A model generated the notes under the pieces. It saw only the letters and a list, made by a program, of their open reading frames with translations, was not told the DNA's origin and ran no database searches. 64,000 bases of DNA from Segatella copri (GTDB lineage: Bacteria; Bacteroidota; Bacteroidia; Bacteroidales; Bacteroidaceae), in NCBI RefSeq assembly GCF_949820605.1, contig NZ_CATKVU010000006.1, forward strand, positions 744,001-808,000, given 5' to 3'. Positions 8,845 to 18,538 of the stretch are shown in pieces; position 1 is the stretch's first letter; each line of letters begins with the position of its first letter. The position numbers and the translations under genes are program-made.

Positions 8845-9861
8845 ATGGCAAAAGTAGCAATCGTTATATTAAACTGGAATGGTCAGAAGATGCTGGCAAA
8901 GTATCTTCCGAATGTCATCGAATATTCCCGTCAGGATGCTGAAATATGGGTGGCAGACAATTCTTCTTCTGATGGTTCGATGCACCTTCTGGAGACTCAG
9001 TTTCCTCAGGTGAAGACCATCGTGCTGGAGCAGAATTTCGGCTTTGCTGAAGGCTATAACCGTGCCTTGAAGCAGATAGATGCAGAATATTACGTGCTCC
9101 TGAATAGCGATGTGGAGGTTTCGCATCATTGGCTTACACCGCTCATCGAGTTTATGGATTCGCATCAGCAGGTGGCTGCCTGTCAGCCTAAGTTGCTTGC
9201 GGAATACGATAAGGACAGTTTTGAGTATGCTGGCGCTTGCGGCGGATTCCTCGACAAATACGGCTATCCGTTCTGTCGCGGCCGCATCTTTGATACGGTA
9301 GAGCGCGATAACGGGCAGTATGATTACCAGCAGGAAATCTTGTGGGCTACGGGTGCCTGTATGATGATCCGCTCAAAGGATTATTGGACTGCCGGCGGTT
9401 TAGACGGCCGTTTCTTTGCCCATAATGAAGAGATAGATCTTTGCTGGCGCTTGCGCCTGATGGGCAGAAAAATCTACTGCATTCCTGAGAGTGAGGTTTA
9501 TCATGTGGGGGGTGGAACCCTGCCGAAAAGCAATCCGATGAAGACTTATCTGAATTTTAGAAATAATTTAACCATGCTTTATAAGAATCTGAGTGATACG
9601 GAGTTGACTCATGTAATGCGTATGCGTAGATTCCTGGATTACCTTGCTGCTTTCGAGACATTGGTTCTGAATCGCAACTGGGGTGACTTCAAGGCCATCT
9701 TCAAGGCGCGCAGGGCTTTCAAGGCATGGAAACATGAGTTTGACGAAGATCGCAGAAAGATACAGGCGGGTAGGGTGAAGGAGGAGATTCCGCAGGTTTA
9801 CAATCTCTCTATCATCTGGCAATATTACGCCAAGGGCAAGAAACTCTTCTCGCAGTTGTAG
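8845..9861 (+). CDS. family 2 glycosyltransferase
   Basis: The 338-residue protein opens with VAIVILNWNGQKML, the first strand of a GT-A fold. It has the metal-binding motif NSDVE (Asp89) and GACMMIRSKDY followed by HNEEIDLCWR, which are typical of rhamnosyl/WbbL-like GT2 enzymes. No membrane segment is evident, so it probably works at the cytoplasmic face on a lipid-linked or cell-surface glycan. It follows the radical-SAM gene by 2 bp. Donor and acceptor sugars are unknown, and no other polysaccharide genes lie nearby. Confidence 0.88.
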   Translation: MAKVAIVILNWNGQKMLAKYLPNVIEYSRQDAEIWVADNSSSDGSMHLLETQFPQVKTIVLEQNFGFAEGYNRALKQIDAEYYVLLNSDVEVSHHWLTPLIEFMDSHQQVAACQPKLLAEYDKDSFEYAGACGGFLDKYGYPFCRGRIFDTVERDNGQYDYQQEILWATGACMMIRSKDYWTAGGLDGRFFAHNEEIDLCWRLRLMGRKIYCIPESEVYHVGGGTLPKSNPMKTYLNFRNNLTMLYKNLSDTELTHVMRMRRFLDYLAAFETLVLNRNWGDFKAIFKARRAFKAWKHEFDEDRRKIQAGRVKEEIPQVYNLSIIWQYYAKGKKLFSQL

Positions 9862-9893
9862 ACTATTCATAAACAAACTTAAAAATAAAATCT

Positions 9894-11141
9894 ATGAAGA
9901 AAAAACAAATGATGATGGCGCTGGTTTCGCTGATGGTTCTGTCAGCCCAGGCGCAGGCTAATTTCCAGGTGTCGGTTTCCAATCCTTCCAAGGTGGCAAG
10001 AACCGATGCTCCGGTGGTGGTAGATCTCTGCAAGTTGGGAGCTATTGGCGACATTCAGCGCGCTGTAGTAACCGTTGACGGCAAGGAGATTCCTTCACAG
10101 CTCGATGACACCAACCGCGATTGTACCAACGATGAACTCTGTTTCCTTGCCGATTTGGGCAAGAAAGAAACCAAGACCTATCAGGTGCATCTCTATCGTG
10201 AGGGCGAGCAGGCACAGTATCCGGCTCGTACCTTTGCAGAACTCTGTTTGCCAAGCAAAAACAGGAAGCTGGCTAAGAACAGGCAGGATATTTATCTGCG
10301 CAGCATCTCGTTTGATAAGAAGACCAAGGACCCTTATCACTACGTCCATTCTCATGGCATCTGCTTCGAAAGTGAACTGATTGCCATGCGTGTTTATTTC
10401 GACCATCGTCAGACCATCGACCTTTATGGCAAAATCAACAAGGGGCTGGTGATTCAGGATACACAGTTCTATCCTTCAGAAGAGCAGATTCAGGCTGGTT
10501 CGGGCGATGATTGCCTCTGGGTTGGCAATACCTACGGACTGGGTGCGCTCCGTGGCTGGGACGGTAAAGACCAGGTGCTGTTCAACAACGTGAAATACCA
10601 GGAGCAGCGCGTCATTTCAGAAGGTCCGCTCCGTGCCATCGTCGAGGTAGTGGATAAGGGTTGGGTTCCAGCTCCGGGCTTGCAGCCTGTCAATGCCACC
10701 ATCCGCTACACCATCTATGCCGGTCATCGCGATTTCGACGTAGATGTATTCTTCAACAAGGATGTTTCTGATTATCAGTTTGCTACAGGACTCATCAACG
10801 TAAAGGGTTCCAGCGAATTTGCTGATGGCAAGGGATTGCGAGGCTGTTACGGCAGCGACTGGCCAACAGGCAAGGACGATGGAAAGCACAAGCTGGAGAC
10901 CGTAGGCTTGGGCATTTATGTGCCACAGTCAGCCCTGGTAAGTCAGCAGCCAGCCAATAAGGATTGCTATACTCAGGTGGTGAAACCTGCAGGCAGCCAG
11001 CTCAGTTATAAGCTTGCTTATACCAGTGCCAACGAAACCTATGGCTTCAAGGGCGAGAAGGAGTGGTATGAGTGGTTGAAAGCCTGGAAGAAGCAGATAG
11101 AAGAGCCTGTTCAGGTTTCAGTTTCTGTCATGATCCGATAA
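9894..11141 (+). CDS. DUF4861 family secreted protein
   Basis: This 415-residue protein has a signal peptide ending near AQAQA (about residues 1-22). The mature part reads like DUF4861 proteins of Bacteroidetes: an N-terminal beta domain (ARTDAPVVVDL), a middle with SHGICFESELIAMRVYFDHRQ, and a C-terminal all-beta region. The family is often found with polysaccharide-degradation genes and may be carbohydrate-active, but no catalytic residues can be named. It sits 32 bp after the glycosyltransferase and ends at a strong terminator. The family name is from memory and not checked. Confidence 0.6.
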   Translation: MKKKQMMMALVSLMVLSAQAQANFQVSVSNPSKVARTDAPVVVDLCKLGAIGDIQRAVVTVDGKEIPSQLDDTNRDCTNDELCFLADLGKKETKTYQVHLYREGEQAQYPARTFAELCLPSKNRKLAKNRQDIYLRSISFDKKTKDPYHYVHSHGICFESELIAMRVYFDHRQTIDLYGKINKGLVIQDTQFYPSEEQIQAGSGDDCLWVGNTYGLGALRGWDGKDQVLFNNVKYQEQRVISEGPLRAIVEVVDKGWVPAPGLQPVNATIRYTIYAGHRDFDVDVFFNKDVSDYQFATGLINVKGSSEFADGKGLRGCYGSDWPTGKDDGKHKLETVGLGIYVPQSALVSQQPANKDCYTQVVKPAGSQLSYKLAYTSANETYGFKGEKEWYEWLKAWKKQIEEPVQVSVSVMIR

Positions 11142-11180
11142 GCAGTTTCTTTTATCATCTGATAAGCAGAAAAACTGCGC

Positions 11181-11237
11181 AAATAGCCAGCAATGAGCAA
11201 AAAAGCCTTACGTTTTGCTCATTGCTGGCTATTTTTC
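11181..11237 (+). terminator. long-stem terminator after the DUF4861 gene
   Basis: Perfect 22-bp arms at 11181-11202 and 11213-11234 enclose a 10-base loop, and the right arm runs into TTTTTC. The stem is unusually long and AT-flanked, so it could also work in the reverse direction. Confidence 0.85.
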
Positions 11238-11319
11238 AAACAAATCTAAGAGAAAAACCCATTTTTTTTGCGAATGCGTATGATTTTTTAGCAAAAAAGC
11301 TTGGTAATTTAAATAATTT

Positions 11320-11333
11320 TTAGTATTTTTGCA
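11320..11333 (+). promoter_or_regulatory. -7 promoter box of the GldB-like/DPP IV operon
   Basis: TAGTATTTTTGCAG includes TATTTTTG, a consensus -7 box, about 30 bp before the GTG start of the lipoprotein gene. Confidence 0.6.
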
Positions 11334-11361
11334 GTCGTAACTCGAAGATTTGTAAATTATC

Positions 11362-12180
11362 GTGAAAAGGTTTTTAAATTATATAGTCATATTAGCAATC
11401 GTGCTTCTCAGTTCGGCCTGCGAATTTAAGTTCAAGCCGAACGAGGAAGGAGAGGCTGTGCCCCTGTCGGTACAGCGTTACGACCGATTGGAAAGCAGAT
11501 ATCTTACTACCGGTGATTTCTCAGCCCTGCAGCAGATGAACACCGATTACCCGATAGAAACCCGTACGCTGATAGAGAAAATGCTCCAGCTTGGCACCAT
11601 TACCGACGCCAATATCAGCAACCGTTTCCTCATGTTCTATCAGGATTCTACCCTGCAGGCGCTTATCGCCGATGCTGAGGCAGAATTTGCCAATATGGAA
11701 GACATCAACGAGCAGTTGAAAACTGCCTTCTCGCGTCTGAACAGTTGGATTCCGGAGCTCCAGCAGCCTTGTTTCTATGCCCAGATTGGTGCTCTCGACC
11801 AGAGCATCGTAGTAGGACAGCACTCAGTAGGAATTTCGCTCGATAAATACATGGGCGAAAACTATCCGCTCTACAAGAAGTTCTATACACCGCAGCAGCG
11901 CAGCACCATGTCGCGCCAGTATATTGTGCCTGATTGCCTTACCTTCTATCTGCTGAGCATCTATCCGATGGATCAGTTCGACACCCGTCCGCAGCTCGAC
12001 CGCGATCTGCACATGGGCAAGATTATGTGGGCTGTCAACAAGGCGATGGGCAAGGAGATTTTCAAGACCAAGTATGTGAATACAATCAACGCTTATGTAA
12101 AGCGCAACCCTAAAGTAACGGTAAAACAACTGCTCAAGGACGAAGATTATTCGCCTATTGAGGCATTACATAAAGATTAA
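11362..12180 (+). CDS. GldB-like lipoprotein
   Basis: The 272-residue protein has a lipoprotein signal (IVLLSSAC, Cys20). The start must be GTG at 11362, because an in-frame TAA lies three codons upstream. The body has RYDRLESRYL near the N-terminus and, later, SVGISLDKYMGENYPLYKKF and QYIVPDCLTFYLL, which resemble GldB-family proteins. In gliding Bacteroidetes GldB is needed for motility and secretion; in Bacteroidales homologues exist without gliding and their role is open. No zinc-protease motif is visible. The DPP IV gene starts 3 bp after the stop, so the two are co-transcribed. Confidence 0.6.
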   Translation: MKRFLNYIVILAIVLLSSACEFKFKPNEEGEAVPLSVQRYDRLESRYLTTGDFSALQQMNTDYPIETRTLIEKMLQLGTITDANISNRFLMFYQDSTLQALIADAEAEFANMEDINEQLKTAFSRLNSWIPELQQPCFYAQIGALDQSIVVGQHSVGISLDKYMGENYPLYKKFYTPQQRSTMSRQYIVPDCLTFYLLSIYPMDQFDTRPQLDRDLHMGKIMWAVNKAMGKEIFKTKYVNTINAYVKRNPKVTVKQLLKDEDYSPIEALHKD

Positions 12181-12183
12181 CAC

Positions 12184-14373
12184 ATGAAAAGATTTCCAGT
12201 TTTTATTGCAACTGTCATGATGGTTTCAGCAATGCAAGCTGCAGATAAACTCGACCTGAAGGCCATTACCTCCGGCGAGTTTGCTGCCTCTTATGTTACC
12301 GGTATTAACCCTATTGATGGCACCGATTTGTACGCTTCTATCAGCAATGATGGCAAGCAGGTTATCAGTTATTCGTTCAAGACGGGCAAGCAGATGAGCA
12401 TCCTCTTCGATGTGAACGCAGTCAAGGCTCCCTTCGAACAGATTGAGGGTTATGTAATCAGTCCTGATGGCAAGAAATTGCTTATCATGACGCATCGCGA
12501 GGCTATCTACCGCCGCTCGTTCAAGGCAGAGTATTTCGTATATGATATTGCCAAGAAGAGTTTGAAGAAACTTTCCCAGGGCGTTAACCAGCAGGTGGCT
12601 ACCTGGTCGCCTGATTCACGCCACATCGCCTTCGTTAAGGATAACAATCTCTTTGTTACCGATGGAGATAAGGAAACCCAGATTACCCGCGACGGTAAGT
12701 TCAACGAGGTGATCAATGGTATTCCTGATTGGGTTTACGAAGAGGAGTTCAGCTTCAACCGCGCCTTTGCATGGAATGCGGATGGAACTGCCATCGGCTG
12801 GATACGCTTCGACGAATCGCACGTAAAGACTTATTCTCTGCAGATGTTCGAAGGTTCTCATCCTACCCATAGCGAGTATCACGACTATCCGGGAGAGTAT
12901 TCCTATAAATATCCTAAGGCAGGACAGGACAACTCTAAGGTGAGCCTCTGGAGCTATGATATGAAGAACGGCAAGACCGTGGCGCTCGATGTGCCTGTAG
13001 ATTCCGACGGCTATTATCCACGCATCAAGACATCGCCAGACGCCAACAGTCTGATTGTCTATACGATGAACCGCCATCAGGACGACATGCGCCTCTATGC
13101 AGTCAATCCTTTCACCGGCAAGAGCAGGATGCTCATCAAGGAGAGTGTGCCTAAGTTTGTAAAGGAAGAGGTGATTGAAAACAGCATCGTGGGCAAGAAG
13201 AACATCCTGCTGCCTAGCGACCGCGACGGCTTCATGCATCTCTATCTCTATGATATGAACGGCAAGCTCCTGCGCCAGGTAGAGAAGGGCAACTATGATG
13301 TTACCTCTATCTACGGAATGGATGAGAAGACGGGCGATGTTTATTTCCAGGCTGCCAAGCTCAATGCGCACGACCGCCAGGTTTACGTGGCTCATAAGAA
13401 CGGAAAGGTGGAGCGTCTTACCGATGCGGCTGGTTCCAACTCGGCTTACTTCTCGGGCGATTACCGCTATTTCGTCAATACCTGGAGCAGCTACAGCCAT
13501 CCTTATGTCTTCACCGTACGCAGCAACAAGGGCAAGCTTATCAAGACATTGGAAGACAACAAGCAGCTGCTCGAAAAGACCCGGAAGTATAATTGGGGCA
13601 AGCGCGAAACTTTCTCTTTCACCACTTCCGAGGGTGTGAAACTGGACGGCTGGATGGTGAAGCCTGTAGATTTCGACGCCAGCAAGAAGTATCCTGTCAT
13701 CCTCTTCCAGTATTCCGGTCCGGGCAACCAGCAGGTGCTCGATTCATGGAGCACGGGCAGTATGGGCAATGGCGGTGCTTTCGATTATTATCTTGCTCAG
13801 GAAGGTTTCATCATTGTCTGCGTAGATGGTCGTGGAACAGGCGGTAGAGGAGCTGAGTTTGAGAAGTCTACTTATCTCCGTCTGGGCGATTTAGAGTCGA
13901 AAGATCAGGTTGAGACCGCTCTCTACATGGGTTCTCTGCCTTATGTAGACAAGGATAATATCGGCATTTGGGGTTGGAGCTATGGTGGTTTCAATACGCT
14001 GATGAGTATGAGCGAGGGCCGTCCTGTGTTCAAGGCAGGTGTGGCTGTGGCTCCTCCTACCTGCTACCGCTTCTATGATTCGGTTTATACTGAGCGCTAC
14101 ATGCGCACTCCTAAGGAGAACGAAGAGGGTTACAAGGTGAACCCTATCGAGCGAGTAAAGCAGCAGCATGGTGCGTTGCTTATCTGTCACGGATTGGCAG
14201 ATGACAATGTGCATCCGCAGAATACCTTCGAATATGCTGAGGCGTTGGTTCAGGCAGACAAGGACTTCAAGACCCTGTGGTACACGAACCGTAATCATGG
14301 CATTTCGGGTGGCAATACCCGTAACCATCTGCTTCGCCAGATAGCTAACTGGTTCAAGCAGAATCTGAAGTAG
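12184..14373 (+). CDS. dipeptidyl peptidase IV (S9B)
   Basis: The 729-residue enzyme has an N-terminal signal sequence (about 1-20), an eight-bladed propeller region and a C-terminal hydrolase. The catalytic set is visible as GWSYGG (Ser599), HGLADDNVH (Asp673) and NRNHGIS (His705). The double-Glu motif that binds the substrate N-terminus is in DWVYEEEF (Glu186-Glu188). It should release X-Pro or X-Ala dipeptides from peptides in the periplasm. It follows the GldB-like lipoprotein by 3 bp and ends at a hairpin terminator. The length is normal for bacterial DPP IV. Confidence 0.93.
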   Translation: MKRFPVFIATVMMVSAMQAADKLDLKAITSGEFAASYVTGINPIDGTDLYASISNDGKQVISYSFKTGKQMSILFDVNAVKAPFEQIEGYVISPDGKKLLIMTHREAIYRRSFKAEYFVYDIAKKSLKKLSQGVNQQVATWSPDSRHIAFVKDNNLFVTDGDKETQITRDGKFNEVINGIPDWVYEEEFSFNRAFAWNADGTAIGWIRFDESHVKTYSLQMFEGSHPTHSEYHDYPGEYSYKYPKAGQDNSKVSLWSYDMKNGKTVALDVPVDSDGYYPRIKTSPDANSLIVYTMNRHQDDMRLYAVNPFTGKSRMLIKESVPKFVKEEVIENSIVGKKNILLPSDRDGFMHLYLYDMNGKLLRQVEKGNYDVTSIYGMDEKTGDVYFQAAKLNAHDRQVYVAHKNGKVERLTDAAGSNSAYFSGDYRYFVNTWSSYSHPYVFTVRSNKGKLIKTLEDNKQLLEKTRKYNWGKRETFSFTTSEGVKLDGWMVKPVDFDASKKYPVILFQYSGPGNQQVLDSWSTGSMGNGGAFDYYLAQEGFIIVCVDGRGTGGRGAEFEKSTYLRLGDLESKDQVETALYMGSLPYVDKDNIGIWGWSYGGFNTLMSMSEGRPVFKAGVAVAPPTCYRFYDSVYTERYMRTPKENEEGYKVNPIERVKQQHGALLICHGLADDNVHPQNTFEYAEALVQADKDFKTLWYTNRNHGISGGNTRNHLLRQIANWFKQNLK

Positions 14374-14396
14374 AAAATGATATGATATAAAAAAGT

Positions 14397-14440
14397 GAAG
14401 CCATTCCTGATGGGAAATAGGAATGGCTTCTTAATTTAAT
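14397..14440 (+). terminator. terminator after the DPP IV gene
   Basis: GAAGCCATTCCT (14397-14408) pairs perfectly with AGGAATGGCTTC (14419-14430), followed by a short T-rich run. Confidence 0.75.
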
Positions 14441-14485
14441 GTTCAACCTTGTTTACTTTGCGGAGTAAGGTCCTATTTGAAATTC

Positions 14486-15019
14486 TTATTCATTTTTAGC
14501 GCCTTTTCTGCGCTTTTCTTTCTTGGCTTTCTTAGCCTTCTTCACTTTTACCTCTTCAACCTCTTCATCGTTTGGCTGAACAGATGAAAAATGAAAATCT
14601 GTAGAGTTGATGGTCTTCACCTGATATGGGCTAGGCGCATCGTTCATCTGCTGTCCGTTCTTTGCCTTCTTAGCCTTTGGCTTCTGAATGTATCTTGCAT
14701 AGAGCTTGTTCCATTTCTTTTCAGCCTTCTTCTGGTTGAAGTCAAACATCACGATACACGTGCGGTTGCCGGCACCTTTCTGCTCCAGATAGTCGCGCAA
14801 CTGGTATGAATAGTTCTCGCGGCTTACCAGAAACTTGCTCTTGCGGGTGAAATAGGCAGAATCAACCTTCTGAACGTCTGTGAAATAGACTGTAGAGTCA
14901 TTAAACGACGAGGCAAATCCAAAGATGTATGCAGTCTTAACGTCGTTCTTGGCTGATGCAGAGAGCGAGCTGAAACATGCTAATGCAATAGATGCTAATG
15001 CAATTTTTGTAATTTTCAT
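14486..15019 (-). CDS. exported basic protein of unknown function
   Basis: The start at 15019 gives a clean signal peptide (MKITKIALASIALACFSSLSASA); a longer frame from 15067 would bury it. The 177-residue product then has a folded-looking part (AYIFGFASSFNDSTVYFTD, GAGNRTCIVMFDFNQKKAEKKW) and a lysine-rich tail of alternating K, A, R and E. I recognise no domain with certainty. The conserved-looking C-x-V-x-F core suggests a small periplasmic protein. It lies just downstream of rpoD on the same strand, but with a 61-bp gap and no obvious link. Confidence 0.65.
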   Translation of the reverse strand: MKITKIALASIALACFSSLSASAKNDVKTAYIFGFASSFNDSTVYFTDVQKVDSAYFTRKSKFLVSRENYSYQLRDYLEQKGAGNRTCIVMFDFNQKKAEKKWNKLYARYIQKPKAKKAKNGQQMNDAPSPYQVKTINSTDFHFSSVQPNDEEVEEVKVKKAKKAKKEKRRKGAKNE

Positions 15020-15080
15020 TTCTTTTTCTGTCTTATTTTGTTTTGTGCTGTCTGCCCCATCAGTCATGCAGGATCTTTCC

Positions 15081-15944
15081 TTATCCCAGATAGGACTTCA
15101 GCAGTTTATCTGTCGTTTTGTTCCGGAGTCGCCTTATCGTTTTTTCCTTGATTTGGCGTACTCTTTCCCTGGTGAGATGATACTTGGTTCCGATTTCTTC
15201 GAGCGTCAGTTCTGGTGTTCCTATGCCATAGAAGGCAGCAATGATTTTCTGGTCTTTGTCCGGCAGCGTCTTGAGCAGTCTTTCTATTTCTGCTCTCAGC
15301 GACTCTGTCAGCAGTTCATTGTCGGTCGGATCATCCGAATTGGCCATCAGGTCGAGCATGCTGCCATCTTCATCATCAGAAAAAGGAGCATCCACGCTCA
15401 GGTGGCGACTTGTCGATGTAGCCTTCATGGCGTCCTCTATCTTGTCTTCCGGCAAGTCTACGCGGTCAGCCATTTCATCTACACTCGGTTTGCGTTCAAA
15501 TTCCTGTTCGAACTTACTCATCTCTCTGTTAATCTTGTTAACGCTTCCCACCTGGTTGAGCGGAAGGCGCACAATTCTGCTCTGCTCTGCTATGGCCTGC
15601 AGAATGCTCTGGCGAATCCACCATACGGCGTAAGAGATGAACTTAAAGCCTCGGGTTTCATCAAACTTCTGTGCGGCTTTGATAAGCCCCACGTTTCCTT
15701 CGTTGATAAGATCAGGCAAACTGAGCCCCTGGTTCTGGTACTGTTTGGCAACAGACACCACGAAACGGAGATTGGCTTTTGTTAATCTCTCCAATGCCCT
15801 ACGGTCACCTTTTCTTATACGCTGAGCGAGCTCCACCTCTTCATCTGTAGAGAGCAGCTCCTCACGAGCAATATCTTGAAGATATTTTTCTAACGATGCG
15901 CTTGCGCGATTCGTAATTGATTGAGTAATTTTTAATTGTCTCAT
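15081..15944 (-). CDS. rpoD: primary RNA polymerase sigma factor
   Basis: The start at 15944 (MRQLKITQ) gives 287 residues, the usual length for the primary sigma factor of Bacteroidetes, which lacks region 1.1 and the non-conserved insert. Region 1.2 and 2.1-2.4 are clear (NLRFVVSVAKQYQNQG, DLINEGNVGLIKAAQKFD, YAVWWIRQSI), followed by region 3 and region 4 with the HTH (LTRERVRQIKEKTIRRLR). It directs core polymerase to the -33/-7 promoters seen throughout this window. A further in-frame ATG 36 bp upstream lies within the promoter region and is not used in this call. Confidence 0.95.
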   Translation of the reverse strand: MRQLKITQSITNRASASLEKYLQDIAREELLSTDEEVELAQRIRKGDRRALERLTKANLRFVVSVAKQYQNQGLSLPDLINEGNVGLIKAAQKFDETRGFKFISYAVWWIRQSILQAIAEQSRIVRLPLNQVGSVNKINREMSKFEQEFERKPSVDEMADRVDLPEDKIEDAMKATSTSRHLSVDAPFSDDEDGSMLDLMANSDDPTDNELLTESLRAEIERLLKTLPDKDQKIIAAFYGIGTPELTLEEIGTKYHLTRERVRQIKEKTIRRLRNKTTDKLLKSYLG

Positions 15945-15965
15945 GCTGGCATCAAATTTTAAGTA

Positions 15966-15976
15966 GTTGCAAAAAT
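15966..15976 (-). promoter_or_regulatory. -7 promoter box of rpoD
   Basis: The minus strand reads GTATTTTTGCA (TATTTTTG core) about 25 bp upstream of the rpoD start. Confidence 0.6.
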
Positions 15977-16001
15977 ACACTTTTTTGTTTAAATACCAAA
16001 A

Positions 16002-16038
16002 AAAATAGTAGATATTTTTCAGAAATACCTACTATTTT
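16002..16038 (-). terminator. terminator between htrA and rpoD
   Basis: AAAATAGTAG (16002-16011) pairs with CTACTATTTT (16029-16038); on the minus strand the hairpin is followed by a T run. It ends htrA transcription before the rpoD promoter. Confidence 0.65.
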
Positions 16039-16129
16039 ATTGTTTTTTGTCTGTTTCTTGAGTTTTTTGGCAGTAAAAATGCCTTTTTCACTACTCAATC
16101 ATGAGACGTTTCTCTTAAAACTCTTACCC

Positions 16130-17599
16130 TTAGTCTTTCTGCAGCGGAACTGCGAAGTAAGCCTTCTTGCCTGTTGGCCATACACCCTGGATGTAGAGCA
16201 CTGGATCCTTGCTGGTAGAAGCACTCTTTACAGCCTTCTGCAGGTCATCAATCGTATTGATATTGTTGTCGTTGATGCGCTGGATGATGAAACCGCGTGA
16301 AATGCCACCATCCTTCAGGGCGCCGCTGTTCACCTTCATTACCTCTACACCATACTTGATGTTGAGCTGGTTCTTCTGGCTCTCTGTAATAGGGCGGAAG
16401 CTGCCGCCGAGCACGTCGAGGTCGGCACTCTTGATAACCGAAGTATTACCCTGGGCATTCTTCAGCGTGATGGTCTTGGTGCTTGCCTTCTTGTTGTGCA
16501 GGTAGGTGATGCTCATCTTGTCGCCAGGGCGCTTGCCGTTCAGGATTTCCTGCAGCTCAGCCATCTTGGTCACCTTCTTGCCGTCAACCTTGGTAATCAC
16601 GTCACCTTCCTTCAGTCCTGCCTCAGCACCGTTGCCGTCTTCATCTACCTTGGCAATGTAAACACCCTCGTTGGTTCCCAGGTCCACATCCTTGCCGTTC
16701 TCCTTCTGGGCGTTGATATAGTTCAGCACATCGCTTCCCTGTATGCTCAGCATCACGCGCTGTACGCTGCCGTATTTCTTCAGGTCGTCTACCACCTTGT
16801 TCATGATAGAGGTAGGGATGGCGAAACCGTAGCCGGAGTAAGAACCGGTCTGTGAATAGAGCATGGCGTTGATGCCTACCAGTTCGCCCTGGGTGTTGAC
16901 GAGTGCACCGCCCGAGTTACCTGCGTTGATGGCAGCATCGGTCTGGATGAAACTCTCTACACCGTTGGCACCGAGCGAACGTGCCTTGGCTGAGATAATG
17001 CCGGCTGTAACCGTATTGTTCAGTCCGAATGGGTTGCCCACGGCGATGACCCATTCACCCACCTTCACCTTGTCGCTGTCAGCGATAGGCAGGGTAGGCA
17101 GGTTCTTGCCGTCTATCTTGATGAGGGCGAGGTCGGTAGTCTTGTCGGTTCCGATGATGCGTGCCGAGAATTCACGGTTGTCGTTCAGTGTTACGGTCAG
17201 CTCGTCAGCACCTTCTACCACGTGGTTGTTGGTAACGATGTAACCGTCCTGGCTGATGATGACGCCCGAACCTGTAGCCTCTCTCTTCGGAGTCTGCACT
17301 TTCTGCTTGCGTGTACCTCCGTTGCCCTGTTCAGGGTTGCCGAAGAAGCCGAACGGGTCGAAGAAACCTCCGAATGGGTCGTCCTGCACATCTACCGTCT
17401 TCACCTTCGAGTTCTGTACGTATTTAATATGTACTACAGCAGGCAGCGCCTTCTCGGCAGCATAGGTTAAGTCTACAGGCTGACCTGCTGGCGCAGCGGT
17501 AACTGCAGGTGTAGCATTTACTTTCATGAAAGCACCGGCTGAAAATGCGAGCGAACTAACGCAGAGCACAGCCACAACATAATTACTTAATTTTTTCAT
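16130..17599 (-). CDS. degP: HtrA/DegP-type periplasmic serine protease
   Basis: This 489-residue protein has a signal peptide, then a trypsin-like domain with His126 (TNNHVVEGA), Asp156 (TTDLALIK) and Ser229 (NAGNSGGAL). Two PDZ domains follow at about residues 280-370 and 395-485. Near the N-terminus there is a Phe/Gly-rich loop (DPFGGFFDPFGFFG) like the LA loop of DegP. It should degrade or refold damaged envelope proteins. The promoter box lies about 100 bp upstream, and no sigma-E type signal can be read. It is transcribed toward rpoD but separated by a terminator. Confidence 0.92.
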   Translation of the reverse strand: MKKLSNYVVAVLCVSSLAFSAGAFMKVNATPAVTAAPAGQPVDLTYAAEKALPAVVHIKYVQNSKVKTVDVQDDPFGGFFDPFGFFGNPEQGNGGTRKQKVQTPKREATGSGVIISQDGYIVTNNHVVEGADELTVTLNDNREFSARIIGTDKTTDLALIKIDGKNLPTLPIADSDKVKVGEWVIAVGNPFGLNNTVTAGIISAKARSLGANGVESFIQTDAAINAGNSGGALVNTQGELVGINAMLYSQTGSYSGYGFAIPTSIMNKVVDDLKKYGSVQRVMLSIQGSDVLNYINAQKENGKDVDLGTNEGVYIAKVDEDGNGAEAGLKEGDVITKVDGKKVTKMAELQEILNGKRPGDKMSITYLHNKKASTKTITLKNAQGNTSVIKSADLDVLGGSFRPITESQKNQLNIKYGVEVMKVNSGALKDGGISRGFIIQRINDNNINTIDDLQKAVKSASTSKDPVLYIQGVWPTGKKAYFAVPLQKD

Positions 17600-17697
17600 G
17601 TCTCTTTATTTTTTATTGTTTACTTTTCTTTTCCTTGGAACTGCAGCAGCTAATATCATGCCAAAGTCAGCTTGTCATGCATCGCTCTGTTTTCCGG

Positions 17698-17708
17698 TTG
17701 CAAATATA
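17698..17708 (-). promoter_or_regulatory. -7 promoter box of the degP gene
   Basis: The minus strand reads CTATATTTGCAA (TATATTTG core), about 100 bp from the start codon. Confidence 0.5.
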
Positions 17709-18006
17709 GGTTCATTTTTTGAGATACGCTTCATTCTCTGCATAAATTTATTCCGTTTTAACATTTCAAATTAACACTTTAACGGCTATTAAACAAGGAA
17801 AGTCACAAATTCACAAATATTTGAATGTAAGCATGAAAAAGATAGTTCTGTATACGAAACTATCTTTTGTAGATTATTGAATATCTGTTAAAAGGTAGAG
17901 GCTCGAAAACTCGGTTTAACCGGGGAAAAAGAGCGAAAATAGCCTTGCGAATAACTAATGATGTATAAAAAAGTGAGGAATCGTGCAATAGTATCAAAAG
18001 TTTTTT
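17709..18006. other. intergenic region before rnpB with an orphan hairpin
   Basis: No gene is supported in this stretch. A hairpin with 11-bp arms (AAAAGATAGTT at 17837-17847, AACTATCTTTT at 17858-17868) lies here without an adjacent gene to terminate. The rnpB promoter follows. Confidence 0.4.
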
Positions 18007-18007
18007 G

Positions 18008-18017
18008 TACTTTTGCA
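18008..18017 (+). promoter_or_regulatory. -7 promoter box of rnpB
   Basis: TACTTTTGCA lies a few bases upstream of the mature RNA 5' end, matching TAnnTTTG. Confidence 0.65.
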
Positions 18018-18021
18018 TGTC

Positions 18022-18456
18022 GAAAGCAGTGCTCCGGTCTGTCGCTGGCATCTTTCAGGTGCGAGAGGAAAGTCCGGGCAGCATAGAGCATCCCACTTCC
18101 GAAACTAGAAGCTATTGGTGACAGTAGGTGTCGGTAGAAGAAAATAACCGCTTTCACTTATCCCGTTTGTCCAGTCTGGGGTGGTGAGAGTAAGGGTGAG
18201 AAGGTGGTGTAAGAGACCACCAGCTGGCGGGTGATCGCCAGGCTGTGCCATCTGGGAGCTGTAAGCTCATGTATACCGCAGATTGAGGACGGCTCGTCCG
18301 ATTGCCTTAGGGCTGCTGTGGAGGGTAGAGTGCTTGAGCCCAAGGGTGACTTTGGGACTAGATAAATGACAGACGTTCTTATATCTGGTATGAACACAGC
18401 ATAACAGCATATCTGATATAGAAACACAGAACTCGGCTTACAGGGGCACTGCTTTC
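18022..18456 (+). ncRNA. rnpB: RNase P RNA, bacterial type A
   Basis: The conserved block GAGGAAAGTCCGGGC lies at about 18062-18076, and the late block CGGCTTACAG precedes the 3' end. The first 14 bases (GAAAGCAGTGCTCC) pair with the last 14 (GGGGCACTGCTTTC), forming P1 and fixing both ends. A T run follows immediately as terminator. The RNA is the catalytic subunit that trims tRNA 5' leaders. At about 435 nt it is a little longer than the E. coli RNA. Confidence 0.95.
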
Positions 18457-18538
18457 TTTTTTTCAGCATCGCAGCCTTTATATATAATAAGGTATAAGAT
18501 GCATTCATTTTTAAACGATTTTAAAAACTAGCAAGATT